A stretch of 64,000 nt of DNA from Streptomyces niger. Lineage in GTDB: Bacteria > Actinomycetota > Actinomycetes > Streptomycetales > Streptomycetaceae. How positions within the stretch are numbered: position 1 is the first letter of the stretch; each line of letters opens with the position of its first letter. The translations under genes were made by a program, and so were the position numbers. Shown in pieces: positions 24,686 through 33,170 of the stretch. The DNA is taken from positions 1 through 64,000 of the forward strand of contig NZ_JOFQ01000027.1 in the NCBI RefSeq assembly GCF_000718305.1. Direction: 5' to 3'. Below the pieces are notes generated by a model that saw nothing but the letters and a program-made list of their open reading frames with translations, was not told where the DNA came from and ran no database searches.

Positions 24686-25503
24686 TGCATACCTTCCTGG
24701 TGGGGATGCGGGGGACGGGGCTGAACGGGCAGGCCGCGCCGCCACAGGCGGAGGCCGTGGAAGCGGATGCCCAGGGAGACGGCGGCGGTGGACCAGGGAT
24801 GGCGGACGGCGGCCCGGAGCAGTCCCGCGGTGCCGGCGGGCCGGCGGACGCCGCGTACGGTGGCGGTCAGCCGGTGGGAGCCGTCGCTTTCGAGCCGCAC
24901 GCCGAGGTCGAGCCGCTCATCGGGGACGGGCAGCCGCATCCGGTACGCACCGTCGACACCGAAGAACGGCGACACGTATAACTCCTTCTCCGTACGGAAC
25001 TCCTGGTGTGTCCGGCCGCTGCCGTGCTCGGCCGCCTGCGGTTCGAGGAGGTAGCAGTGGCGCTGGCCGTAGGTGTTGTGCACCTCGGCCACCACGCACC
25101 GCAGGACACCGTCCGGGGTGTGGCACCAGTACAGGGACAGCGGGTTGAAGACATGACCGAACACCCGGGCGTGCGCCAGCATGAGCACCCGGCCGCCGTG
25201 GAGTGCCACACCGCGCGCGGCGAGGAAGGCCTCCAGCCCTTCCCGGATCGTGGCCGGGGCGCCCTCGCGCCGCCCGCCCCCGAAGTGGTCGCGGGCGTCG
25301 AATCGGGCCAGCGGGCGCAGGATCCGGGGCAGTCGGGGCAGGGCGTCGAGGTCCACCAGCCACAGATAGGTGCGGTGCCGGAGCACATGGCGTCGCGGCC
25401 GGGTGCGGACATGCGTGATGAGGCTGGGATACAACGCGGGGGTGCGGGCAGTGGCACCACTGGGCCGGCCGACAGTGCGTGCGGAGGCGGCGGTGCTCAC
25501 CAC
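24682..25503 (-). CDS. DUF1365 domain protein
   Basis: A 273-residue protein matching DUF1365 (Rv0448c-like): YPSLITHVRTRPRRHVLRHR at the start, the central GRVLMLAHARVFGHVFNPLSLYWCH, and KELYVSPFFGVDGAYRMRLP. The function is unknown, but the family almost always occurs with an FAD oxidoreductase and a CFA synthase, suggesting a step in lipid modification. It overlaps both flanking genes by a few bases. Confidence 0.87.
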   Translation of the reverse strand: MVSTAASARTVGRPSGATARTPALYPSLITHVRTRPRRHVLRHRTYLWLVDLDALPRLPRILRPLARFDARDHFGGGRREGAPATIREGLEAFLAARGVALHGGRVLMLAHARVFGHVFNPLSLYWCHTPDGVLRCVVAEVHNTYGQRHCYLLEPQAAEHGSGRTHQEFRTEKELYVSPFFGVDGAYRMRLPVPDERLDLGVRLESDGSHRLTATVRGVRRPAGTAGLLRAAVRHPWSTAAVSLGIRFHGLRLWRRGLPVQPRPPHPHQEGMQ

Positions 25504-26759
25504 TCCACCCCCAGCGCTCGGGCCGCCGCCACGCCTGAGCGGCAGCCGTCCTCGTGGAACCCCCAGCCGTGGTACGCACCGGCATAGGCGGTGACCGGGC
25601 CGCTCAAGCCGGGCAGCCGGCGTTGGGCCGCGACGGACTCGGGCGTGTAGACGGGGTGCTCGTACGTCATGCGGGCCAGCACCCGGTCCGGTGCGACGCG
25701 TTCGCCGCCGTTGAGGGTGACGACGTACCGCTCGGGGGCCTCCAGTCGCTGGAGCCGGTTCATGTCATAGCTGACCAGCACCTGGTCGGCGGCGGACCGG
25801 CAGGACGGCATCAGGTAGTTCCACGAGGAGGCGGTCGCCGCGCGCGGGGGCAACAGGGAGGTGTCGGTGTGCAGGAGTGTGGCGTTGCGCGAATAGCGGA
25901 AGGCGCCCAGCACCGCCCGCTCGTCGTCGGTCGGGTCGGCGAGCAGGCGCAGTGCCTGGTCCGGATGGACGGCGATCACCACGGAGTCGTACCGGTCCGA
26001 GGTGCCGTCCTCGGTGGTGATCCGCACCCCGCGGCCGGTCCGGCTGACGGCCCGCACCGGAGCGGCGGTGTGGACCGTGGCGACCTGCTTGGCGACGCGC
26101 TCCACGTAGGCGCGCGAGCCGCCGCTGACCGTTCGCCAGGTGGGCGAGGTGCCGATGGAGAGCATGCCGTGGTGGGCCAGGAAGCGGAAGAGGTACCGCG
26201 CCGGGTAGCGCAGTGCGGTCGTGGCATCGCACGACCACACCGCCGACACCAGGGGCGTGAGGAAGTGGGAGACGAAGTAGGGCGAGAAGCGGCCCTCGGC
26301 AAGGAAGGCGGCGAGGGTACGGTCGTCCTGGATGTCGTTGGCGAGGAGTCGGCGGGCTCGCGCGTGGAAGCGCGGTACTTCCGCCAGCAGTCGCAGATAG
26401 CGTGCGCTGACCGCGTTGCGAGGCCGGCCGAAGAGTCCGCTCGGGCCGCGTGCGCCTGCGTATTCCAGGCCGCAGCCGGCGCACCGCACCGACATGCTCA
26501 TCTCGGATTCCTGGGTCGCCACCCCCAGCTCGTCGAACAGGCGCAGCAGGTGGGGGTAGGTGCGCGTGTTGTGCACGATGAACCCGGAGTCCACCTGGTG
26601 CACCCGCCCGTCTGCCGAGGCCAGGTCGTGGGTGTGGGCGTGGCCACCGAGCCGATCCGCCGCCTCGTACAGCGTCACCTCGTGCGCGTTGCGGAGCACG
26701 TACGCGGCTGTCAATCCCGCTATCCCACTGCCCACCACTGCGGTGCGCACCATCGGCAT
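25497..26759 (-). CDS. FAD-dependent oxidoreductase (Rv0449c-like, amine-oxidase fold)
   Basis: A 420-residue flavoprotein. The dinucleotide-binding motif VVGSGIAGLTAAYVL (about 7-21) and acidic Glu of LYEAADRLGGHAHTH bind FAD; later HPDQALRLL and a C-terminal GWGFHEDGCRSGVAAARAL are typical of NAD(P)/FAD proteins of this operon type. It is the first gene of a four-gene operon acting on membrane lipids. GGAGGAG precedes ATG 26759; ATG 26753 is an alternative. A SigK-type promoter ends 53 bases upstream. Confidence 0.88.
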   Translation of the reverse strand: MPMVRTAVVGSGIAGLTAAYVLRNAHEVTLYEAADRLGGHAHTHDLASADGRVHQVDSGFIVHNTRTYPHLLRLFDELGVATQESEMSMSVRCAGCGLEYAGARGPSGLFGRPRNAVSARYLRLLAEVPRFHARARRLLANDIQDDRTLAAFLAEGRFSPYFVSHFLTPLVSAVWSCDATTALRYPARYLFRFLAHHGMLSIGTSPTWRTVSGGSRAYVERVAKQVATVHTAAPVRAVSRTGRGVRITTEDGTSDRYDSVVIAVHPDQALRLLADPTDDERAVLGAFRYSRNATLLHTDTSLLPPRAATASSWNYLMPSCRSAADQVLVSYDMNRLQRLEAPERYVVTLNGGERVAPDRVLARMTYEHPVYTPESVAAQRRLPGLSGPVTAYAGAYHGWGFHEDGCRSGVAAARALGVEW

Positions 26760-26811
26760 CCGTCTCCTCCACGGCCGCGGCGGCGCCGAATGCACCGCCT
26801 GTCCCTGAGGA

Positions 26812-26840
26812 TTCGGAGCGGGCGACCGACCGGATTGGTC
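26812..26840 (-). promoter_or_regulatory. SigK-type promoter of the FAD oxidoreductase-DUF1295 operon
   Basis: On the minus strand: GACCAATCCGG, ten bases, GCTCCGAA, the same as before sigK. It lies 53 bases before the first gene of the operon. Confidence 0.8.
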
Positions 26841-26841
26841 G

Positions 26842-26878
26842 ACCGGGCGGGCGTCCCCCACGGGGACGCCCGCCCGGT
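26842..26878 (-). terminator. Strong hairpin terminator of the fasciclin operon
   Basis: ACCGGGCGGGCGTCCCC and GGGGACGCCCGCCCGGT form a perfect 17-bp stem with a 3-base loop. It lies 35 bases after the fasciclin stop and just before the next SigK-type promoter, insulating the two operons. Confidence 0.85.
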
Positions 26879-26912
26879 ACCGGCCCGGAGGCCAGGGACT
26901 CAGGGATCGGGA

Positions 26913-27557
26913 TCAGCCCTTCGGCATCAGGACGTTGTCGACGATGTAGACGGTGGCGTTGGCGGTGGGCACATTGCCGCAGACCACGTTCGAGACGCCG
27001 TTGACCTTGTACGACGTGCCGGAACCGGACGTGCTGAGCTTGCTCTTCTCCAGCGTCGGGTAGCTGCCGTTCTCCAGCTTCTTCGGAGTGAGCTTCTGGC
27101 CGACGACGTGGTACGTGAGGATCTTGGTCAGCAGCTCCTTGTCGTTCATGACCTTGTTCAGCTGGTCCTTGGGCAGCTTGTCGAAGGCGTCGTTGGTCGG
27201 CGCGAAGACCGTGATGTTCTCGGCGTTGTTCAGGGTGTCGACCAGGCCGGCCTTCTTCACGGCGGAGACCAGCGTGGAAAGTGCGGGGTTGTTCGATGCG
27301 GCGGTGGCCACCGGGTCCTGGGCCATGCCGTCGAAGCTGCCCTTGCCTTCCTTGGGGACGGTGGCGCAGGCAGGGCCGAACGGGCCGGCCATCGGGTCCA
27401 TCGACTTGCTCTTGGATCCCTTGGGCGCGGCGGACGAGTCGGAGTTCGACGCCTTGTCCTGTCCCCCGTCGTCGCTGGAACAGGCGGCCAGTGAGACGGG
27501 CAGGAGCGCGGCGGCGGTGACGGCGAGGACGGTACGGCGCATACGCAGGGTGTTCAT
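26913..27557 (-). CDS. Fasciclin-domain lipoprotein (MPT70/MPT83-like)
   Basis: A 214-residue exported lipoprotein. The signal peptide ends in a lipobox (VSLAAC, Cys about 24), followed by a Ser/Gly/Asp-rich linker and one fasciclin (FAS1) domain with TVFAPTNDAFDKLP, LTYHVVGQKLTP and ATVYIVDNVLMPKG. Such proteins mediate surface adhesion; MPT70 and MPT83 are major SigK targets in mycobacteria. GAGGAG precedes ATG 27557. It follows the molybdopterin enzyme gene by 101 bases and is probably cotranscribed with it. Confidence 0.92.
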   Translation of the reverse strand: MNTLRMRRTVLAVTAAALLPVSLAACSSDDGGQDKASNSDSSAAPKGSKSKSMDPMAGPFGPACATVPKEGKGSFDGMAQDPVATAASNNPALSTLVSAVKKAGLVDTLNNAENITVFAPTNDAFDKLPKDQLNKVMNDKELLTKILTYHVVGQKLTPKKLENGSYPTLEKSKLSTSGSGTSYKVNGVSNVVCGNVPTANATVYIVDNVLMPKG

Positions 27558-27658
27558 GGTGTTCTTCTCCTCATGCAGAAGGGACGATGGGTCAGGCCAA
27601 GTCACGTCAGGTCAGGTCGAGTCGGGACAGGCTGATCAGGCCGAGTCGGGTCAGTGGG

Positions 27659-29320
27659 TCAGGTCACGGTGACCACCACCGAGTGGTGGCCGGACGCACC
27701 GTCAGGAATGGGACGGGCCCGGGCGGAGGTCTGGGTGGCGCCGGTGCGGTCGGTGGCGCGGACCTGGAGGGTGTGGGTGCCGGGCTTGGCCGGCCACCGC
27801 CACATCCACTGCCGCCAGGTGTCGACCGGGCCCTGTGCGGCCAGCTCCGCCTCGTGCCAGCCGCCGTCGTCCACCCGTACTTCGACCCGCTCGATGCCCT
27901 TGTGCTGCGCCCAGGCCACTCCGGCGACCGTGACGGTGCCGGTCTTGAGCGAGGCGAACGGCCTGGGGGTGTCGATCCGGGACTCGGTCTTGATCGGCGC
28001 CTTGCGCGCCCACTTCCGCTCGACCCAGTAGGTGTCGTACGCCGCGAACGTGGTCAGCTCCAGGTCCTGGAGCCATTTGCACGCCGATACGTAGCCGTAC
28101 AGACCGGGCACCAGCATGCGGACCGGGAAGCCGTGCTCGAAGGGCAGCGGCTCACCGTTCATGCCCACCACGAGCATCGCGTCGCGGCCGTCCATGACGG
28201 TCTCCACCGGCGTGCCGAGGGTCATGCCGTCCACCGATCGGGCCACCAGTTGGTCGGCGCGTCCGCCCTGGGAGGGCGGCCGTACGCCTGCTTCCCGCAA
28301 CACCTCGGCCAGTGGCACGCCGAGCCAGCGGGCCGAGCCGACGTAGGGGCCGCCGACCTCGTTGGACACGCAGGTCATGGTGGCGTCCCGCTCGATCAGC
28401 CGGCGTCGCAGCAGCGCGTCGAAGTCCAGCGTCAGTGGGTTGCGCACCCCCTTGCCGTGGATGCGCAGCCGCCACCGTCCGGCGTCCAGGCGCGGCACTG
28501 TCAGCGCCGTGTCGACCCGGTAGAAGTCCCGGGTCGGGGTCCGGTACGGCGTCAGTCCGGGGAGCTTCAGATCCACCCCGCGGGGCAGGCGCGGCGCCGG
28601 TGAGTCGGGGGCCGGCAGCTCGACCGCTGCACGGGACGCCTCCGCATCAACCGACGCCGAGGCGTTCAGCCGCCGGCCCCACAGCCCGGCCCCGGTGGAG
28701 ACGGCGGTGACGGCACCGGCCGCCATCAGGAACCCCCTGCGCCCGGGACCCGGCCCCGAGGACCGCTCAGGCTCCGAGGACCGCTCAGGCTCCGAGCTCT
28801 CCGTCTCCCTTTCCGGCTCCGAGCCCTCCGTCTTCCTTCCCGCACCCTGGCCCGTACCGCCACCCGCACCCACCGGCAGCCGCGCGCGGAGCACGTACAG
28901 CACTCCTGCTCCCGCGACGGCCCCGACCAGCGACGGCACGGCGTCGACGGCTCCCACCGTGTCCGGCCGCCCCGTCGCGGCGACGGCTCCGGCCACGCCG
29001 AAGAGCAGCACGCCGGCCGATGCCGATCGCCGGTACCGCAGGCCCAGCAGCCCCAGTACACCGGCGAGGACGGCGAGTACGCCCAGGATGCCCAGTTGCA
29101 GCGCCAGTTTGTCGGCGGTGCCGAACTGGCGGATCGCCCAGTCCTTCACCGCGGCCGGGGTCCGGTCGATGACCGCGCCGCCGACCGCCGTGACCGGGCT
29201 CGCTTCCGGCCGCACGGCCACGGACACCAGCTCCGCCACGGCCAGCGCCGCGTAACCGGCGACCAGTCCACCCGACGAAGCCAGGGCCCGTCGCCCAAGC
29301 TCTCCGTTTCGCTGCTTCAC
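27659..29320 (-). CDS. Membrane-anchored molybdopterin oxidoreductase (sulfite-oxidase family)
   Basis: A 553-residue protein. The N-terminal 170 residues contain about four to five hydrophobic segments; a linker follows; a twin-arginine-like GRRGFLMAAGAV segment lies near 190; then an oxidoreductase molybdopterin domain with the Mo-ligand cysteine in TMTCVSNEVGGPY, and a C-terminal Mo-cofactor dimerisation domain. It oxidises a substrate outside the membrane; the substrate is unknown. GTG at 29320 lies only 8 bases after the -10-like element, so the mRNA may be leaderless; TTG 29299 is an alternative start. Confidence 0.85.
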   Translation of the reverse strand: MKQRNGELGRRALASSGGLVAGYAALAVAELVSVAVRPEASPVTAVGGAVIDRTPAAVKDWAIRQFGTADKLALQLGILGVLAVLAGVLGLLGLRYRRSASAGVLLFGVAGAVAATGRPDTVGAVDAVPSLVGAVAGAGVLYVLRARLPVGAGGGTGQGAGRKTEGSEPERETESSEPERSSEPERSSGPGPGRRGFLMAAGAVTAVSTGAGLWGRRLNASASVDAEASRAAVELPAPDSPAPRLPRGVDLKLPGLTPYRTPTRDFYRVDTALTVPRLDAGRWRLRIHGKGVRNPLTLDFDALLRRRLIERDATMTCVSNEVGGPYVGSARWLGVPLAEVLREAGVRPPSQGGRADQLVARSVDGMTLGTPVETVMDGRDAMLVVGMNGEPLPFEHGFPVRMLVPGLYGYVSACKWLQDLELTTFAAYDTYWVERKWARKAPIKTESRIDTPRPFASLKTGTVTVAGVAWAQHKGIERVEVRVDDGGWHEAELAAQGPVDTWRQWMWRWPAKPGTHTLQVRATDRTGATQTSARARPIPDGASGHHSVVVTVT

Positions 29321-29328
29321 ACCCCTGG

Positions 29329-29357
29329 TTCGGAGCCACGGCGCTGCCGGATTGGTC
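29329..29357 (-). promoter_or_regulatory. SigK-type promoter of the molybdopterin oxidoreductase-fasciclin operon
   Basis: On the minus strand: GACCAATCCGG, ten bases, GCTCCGAA. It is the third copy of the motif, ending 8 bases before the annotated start codon. Confidence 0.8.
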
Positions 29358-29398
29358 GCCCGTCGCTTCGAATCCGCCGGAGGGGCCGGAGGGATGCC

Positions 29399-30433
29399 TC
29401 AGGACGGGCGGGACGCGGCCAAGGGGCGGGTGTAGGTGACGGTTTCGCGTTCCACCACGAACCCCGACTCCTCGTAGAAACCCAACGCACCGGAGGGATT
29501 GGCGGTGTCCACGGTCAGCGACACCGTGTCGTACCCGGCGTCACGCGCAGTGCGCAGTACCTCTCTGAGCAGCGCGGGCGCAGCGCCCCGGCCGCGGTAG
29601 GCCCGCCGGGTGCCGAGGTAGCCGACGTGGCAGTCCCGGCTGCCCGTTGCTGCGGTCTCCGCGGTGCTCTCCTCCGCCAGGAGGTACGCCGCCACTTCCT
29701 TGTCCGCCACTTCCTTGTCCGCCACACCTTCGTCCGTCACCAGCAGTCGTGACATCGCGGGCCGGAACGCCTTGGCTCCGGTGACCCAGGTCTGCCAGTC
29801 GGTCTCGTCGAAGGGGGTGAAGTTCCAGTGGTCGCGGAACGCGTCGTTGTGCGCGAGCCGGGTGGCCTCCGAGTACGCCGCCTCGTACGTCACGAGACGG
29901 GTGCCCTCGGGAGCCGGGCGGGGCTCGGGGCGGCCGCCGTCCAGCGGCTGCTTCATGCGGAACCACCAGCGGCAGGGGGTGAACCCGCGCCGCTCGGCCA
30001 GCTTCGCCAGGTCCTCCTGGTCCGCCATCCCTTCGAGCAGCAGCTCACCCCGCAGGCCGGACAGCTCGGCGTCCGCCGCCTGCCGGGCTTGCGCACGCTC
30101 CTCCAGCCACGCGAAGAGCCGGTCCCCGATGCCGCGGTGCCGCCAGCCGGGGTGGACCTGCGCGTCACCCTGGAAGCGGGCCGCGTCCAGCGCTCCGTGC
30201 GGCGTGTGCAGCACGGCGTACGCGACCAGGCGCGGCCCGTCCCACAGCCCCAGGCTGTCCCGGTCCGGGTCCAGCTTGGGGTCGGCCAGCACTTCCAGGA
30301 ACTCCTCGGTATCGGCGTGCTCGCCGGTCGCGTCGGCCCGCTCGACGGCATGGTGGAGCTCCAGCCAGGCCGGGGCGCTGTCCTCGCGCAGCGGCCGGGC
30401 CTCCAGGCTCTCCGCGGGAACCTGTCCTCCCAT
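29399..30433 (-). CDS. Double GNAT-domain N-acetyltransferase
   Basis: A 344-residue protein with two GNAT folds, a layout shared with mycothiol synthase-like enzymes. The first domain has VHPGWRHRGIGDRLFAWLEE, the second TRRAYRGRGAAPALLREVL and a final GALGFYEESGF. The acetyl-CoA loops (RHRGIG, YRGRGAA) are both intact. The substrate is unknown. About residue 240 it contains the in-frame repeat VADKEVADKEVA, encoded by a 15-bp tandem repeat. Start ATG 30433 with GAGAGGAG upstream; the longer frame lacks support. Confidence 0.85.
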   Translation of the reverse strand: MGGQVPAESLEARPLREDSAPAWLELHHAVERADATGEHADTEEFLEVLADPKLDPDRDSLGLWDGPRLVAYAVLHTPHGALDAARFQGDAQVHPGWRHRGIGDRLFAWLEERAQARQAADAELSGLRGELLLEGMADQEDLAKLAERRGFTPCRWWFRMKQPLDGGRPEPRPAPEGTRLVTYEAAYSEATRLAHNDAFRDHWNFTPFDETDWQTWVTGAKAFRPAMSRLLVTDEGVADKEVADKEVAAYLLAEESTAETAATGSRDCHVGYLGTRRAYRGRGAAPALLREVLRTARDAGYDTVSLTVDTANPSGALGFYEESGFVVERETVTYTRPLAASRPS

Positions 30434-30570
30434 GGCAGCCGCTCCTCTCGCCTGGTCACACCTGTCCCACCACCTCACTCTTCCAAGATCCGGCGAGCAG
30501 CGCGACCGGGAGCGCCGCCCCGCACACCCGGTCGCACCGCCTGTATCCGGCGTCGGTGTACGCCGGGAGG

Positions 30571-32319
30571 TCAGCCCTCGATGCGCAGCCAGGTCGTGGT
30601 GTCCGGGGGCAGAAGCCCGTCGGTCAGGGGGGCGCTGGTGAGGAGCAGGTGGCCGGCGGGGAGTGGTACGGGCCGGTCGGAGAGGTTGGCGAGGCACTGC
30701 CAGCCGGTGGAGCGGGCGAAGTGGATGAGGTCGGCGGTGCCGTCGCCCGCCGGGCCGTCCGTCGCCGTCTCGTCGGGCGGTGTCAGCCATTCGAGCGACT
30801 CGTCACCCTGGAGCTCGCGCCGGAGCCGCAGGGCCGTGCGGTACAGCTCCAGTGTGGAGCCCTCGACGCCGTCCTGGGCCGCCACCGACAGCTCTGCGAA
30901 GACGGGCGGCTGCGGCAGCCAGGTGCCGCCGGGCCCGAAGCCGTACGAGGCGCCTTCCCTGGCCCACGGCAGCGGCACCCGGCAGCCGTCCCGACCCTTG
31001 CGGGTGTGCCCGGTGTGTTCCCACACCGGGTCCTGGAGCGCCTCGGCGGGCAGGTCGGCGACCTCCGGCAGGCCCAGTTCCTCGCCCTGGTAGACGTAGG
31101 AGGCGCCGGGCAGGGCCAGCATCAGCAGGGTCGCGGCGCGGGCTCGGCGCAGGCCCAGCTCCGGGTCGGGGGCCGGGTCCTTGCCGCCGCTCAGCAGCCA
31201 GGCGTCGGTGTCGGTGCCGAGGGGCAGTGCGTACCGGGAGGCGTGTCGTACGACGTCGTGGTTGGAGAGCACCCAGGTCGCCGAGGCGCCCGCGGCGGCG
31301 GCCGTGGCCAGCGACTCGGTGATGACCTTGCGCAGCGCGCGGGCCGTCCACTCCGCCTGGAGGTATTCGAAGTTGAAGGCCTGGCCGAGTTCGTCGGGCC
31401 GGGTGTAGAGGACCCGGCGGGAGTTCTTCACCCAGGCCTCGGCGACCGCCATCCGCGGCGGGGTGTAGGAGTCCAGGACGATGCGCCAGTCCCGGTAGAT
31501 CTCGTGCACCTCGTCCCGGTCCCAGTGCGGGTGGGTGCCGTCCGGCATCAGGTCGTGGTCGCCCTTGAACTGGTTCTCGCCCATGTCGCGCAGCGGTTCG
31601 GCGAGGTCCTTGGCCAGCCCGTGCGCCACGTCGATGCGGAAGCCGTCGACCCCGCGGTCGGACCAGAAGCGCAGCGTGTGCCGGAAGTCCTCGCGGACCT
31701 CTTCGTTGCTCCAGTCCAGGTCCGGCTGCTCGGGGGCGAAGAGGTGCAGGTACCACTGGCCGTCCGGCACCCGCTGCCAGGCGCTGCCGCCGAACCGCGA
31801 GACCCAGTCCGAGGGCGGCAGCTCGCCGTTCTCGCCGCGCCCGTCGCGGAAGACGTAACGCGCGCGGGCCGCCGAGCCGGGTGGCGACGCCAGCGCCTCC
31901 TGGAACCATACGTGCTGGTCGGAGGTGTGGTTGGGCACCAGGTCCACCAACACCTTCAAGCCCAGCCGGTGTGCTTCGGCGACCATCGCGTCGAAGTCGG
32001 CGAGGGTGCCCAGCCGCGGGTCGACGTCGCGGAAGTCGGCCACGTCGTATCCGCCGTCGGCCAGTTCGGAGGGGTAGAAGGGGCTCAGCCACAGCGCGTC
32101 CACGCCGAGGGCGGCGAGGTGGGTCAGCCGGGCGGTGATGCCGGGCAGGTCGCCGATGCCGTCGCCGTCGCTGTCGGCGAAGCTGCGCGGATACACCTGG
32201 TAGATGACGGCCTGCCGCCACCAGTCGGGGTCTTGCGAGGACAGATCGGGCGAGGCGGGGACGGTCACGAAGACTCCTTCGGGAAGCAGGTCGGGCACAT
32301 CGGAGGTCGATCCGGTCAT
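30571..32319 (-). CDS. aglA: Alpha-glucosidase, GH13 (AglA-like)
   Basis: A 582-residue cytosolic alpha-glucosidase. The GH13 regions are visible: DLVPNHTSD, VDGFRIDVAH with nucleophile Asp230, MAVAEAWVK with acid/base Glu294, and LSNHDVV with Asp355. It hydrolyses alpha-glucosides such as maltose, trehalulose or sucrose isomers taken up by the adjacent ABC transporter. Its ATG overlaps the aglG stop (ATGA) and it is the last gene of the aglEFGA operon. Family and order match the characterised Streptomyces/rhizobial agl systems. Confidence 0.9.
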   Translation of the reverse strand: MTGSTSDVPDLLPEGVFVTVPASPDLSSQDPDWWRQAVIYQVYPRSFADSDGDGIGDLPGITARLTHLAALGVDALWLSPFYPSELADGGYDVADFRDVDPRLGTLADFDAMVAEAHRLGLKVLVDLVPNHTSDQHVWFQEALASPPGSAARARYVFRDGRGENGELPPSDWVSRFGGSAWQRVPDGQWYLHLFAPEQPDLDWSNEEVREDFRHTLRFWSDRGVDGFRIDVAHGLAKDLAEPLRDMGENQFKGDHDLMPDGTHPHWDRDEVHEIYRDWRIVLDSYTPPRMAVAEAWVKNSRRVLYTRPDELGQAFNFEYLQAEWTARALRKVITESLATAAAAGASATWVLSNHDVVRHASRYALPLGTDTDAWLLSGGKDPAPDPELGLRRARAATLLMLALPGASYVYQGEELGLPEVADLPAEALQDPVWEHTGHTRKGRDGCRVPLPWAREGASYGFGPGGTWLPQPPVFAELSVAAQDGVEGSTLELYRTALRLRRELQGDESLEWLTPPDETATDGPAGDGTADLIHFARSTGWQCLANLSDRPVPLPAGHLLLTSAPLTDGLLPPDTTTWLRIEG

Positions 32320-33170
32320 CCCTTGACCGCGCCGTCGGTCAGGCCGGACAGTACGGCGCGCCGGAAGACCAGGACGAGGAGGGCGATCGGTACGGTCGCG
32401 GCCATCGCGCCGGCGAAGATCGTCCCGTACGGGATCTCGTACTGGCTGCTGAAGAGTGCGATGCCCACCGGCACGGTGCGGTAGGCGTCCTCGCTGTTGA
32501 AGGTGAGCGCCATCAGGAACTCCGTCCAGGTGGCGGTGAAGGTGAACACGCCGGCCGTGAACAGCGCGGGCCGGGCCTGCGGCAGGATCACGGACAGCAG
32601 TGTGCGGGTCGGCCCCGCGCCGTCCACGGTCGCCGCCTCCTCCAGTTCGTACGGGATGCCCAGCAGCGAGTTGCGCAGGATCCAGATCGCGAACGGCAGG
32701 TGGAAGGCGGTGTACGGGATGATCAGGCCCCAGTAGCTGTTGAGCAGGTCCAGTTGGCGTTCGACCAGGTACAGCGGGGTGACCACCGCGATGGTCGGGA
32801 AGACGGAGATCATCAACAGCGCGGTCATCACCGGGCCGCGGCCACGCATCGGCATGCGGGCCAGCGCGTATCCGGCGAACAGTCCGAGGCCGAGGACGAG
32901 GGCGGTGGCGCTGACGGCCACCACCGCGCTGTTGAGCAGATAGCCGTCGAAGCCTGCCGAGCCCAGTGCCTGCCGGTAGTTGGCCAGGGTGGGGTGGTGC
33001 GGGACAAGGGTCGGTGGGAGCGTGCCGTTCTCCCGCGCCGTCTTGAACGAGGTCACCGCCATCCACAGCAGTGGCAGGGCGGTCACCGCGACCAGCATCA
33101 GCGCCCCGAGGTTCACCACGTTCACATACCGGCGCACGCCCGTGCGCCCGCGGCCGCGCCTGACGCTCAT
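32316..33170 (-). CDS. aglG: Carbohydrate ABC transporter permease (AglG-like)
   Basis: A 284-residue inner-membrane permease with six predicted spans and the EAA loop YELEEAATVDGAGPTRTLLS that contacts the ATPase. It pairs with AglF to import alpha-glucosides. No ATP-binding subunit is encoded nearby; Streptomyces sugar ABC systems usually share MsiK. ATGA overlaps join it to both neighbours. Confidence 0.9.
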   Translation of the reverse strand: MSVRRGRGRTGVRRYVNVVNLGALMLVAVTALPLLWMAVTSFKTARENGTLPPTLVPHHPTLANYRQALGSAGFDGYLLNSAVVAVSATALVLGLGLFAGYALARMPMRGRGPVMTALLMISVFPTIAVVTPLYLVERQLDLLNSYWGLIIPYTAFHLPFAIWILRNSLLGIPYELEEAATVDGAGPTRTLLSVILPQARPALFTAGVFTFTATWTEFLMALTFNSEDAYRTVPVGIALFSSQYEIPYGTIFAGAMAATVPIALLVLVFRRAVLSGLTDGAVKG

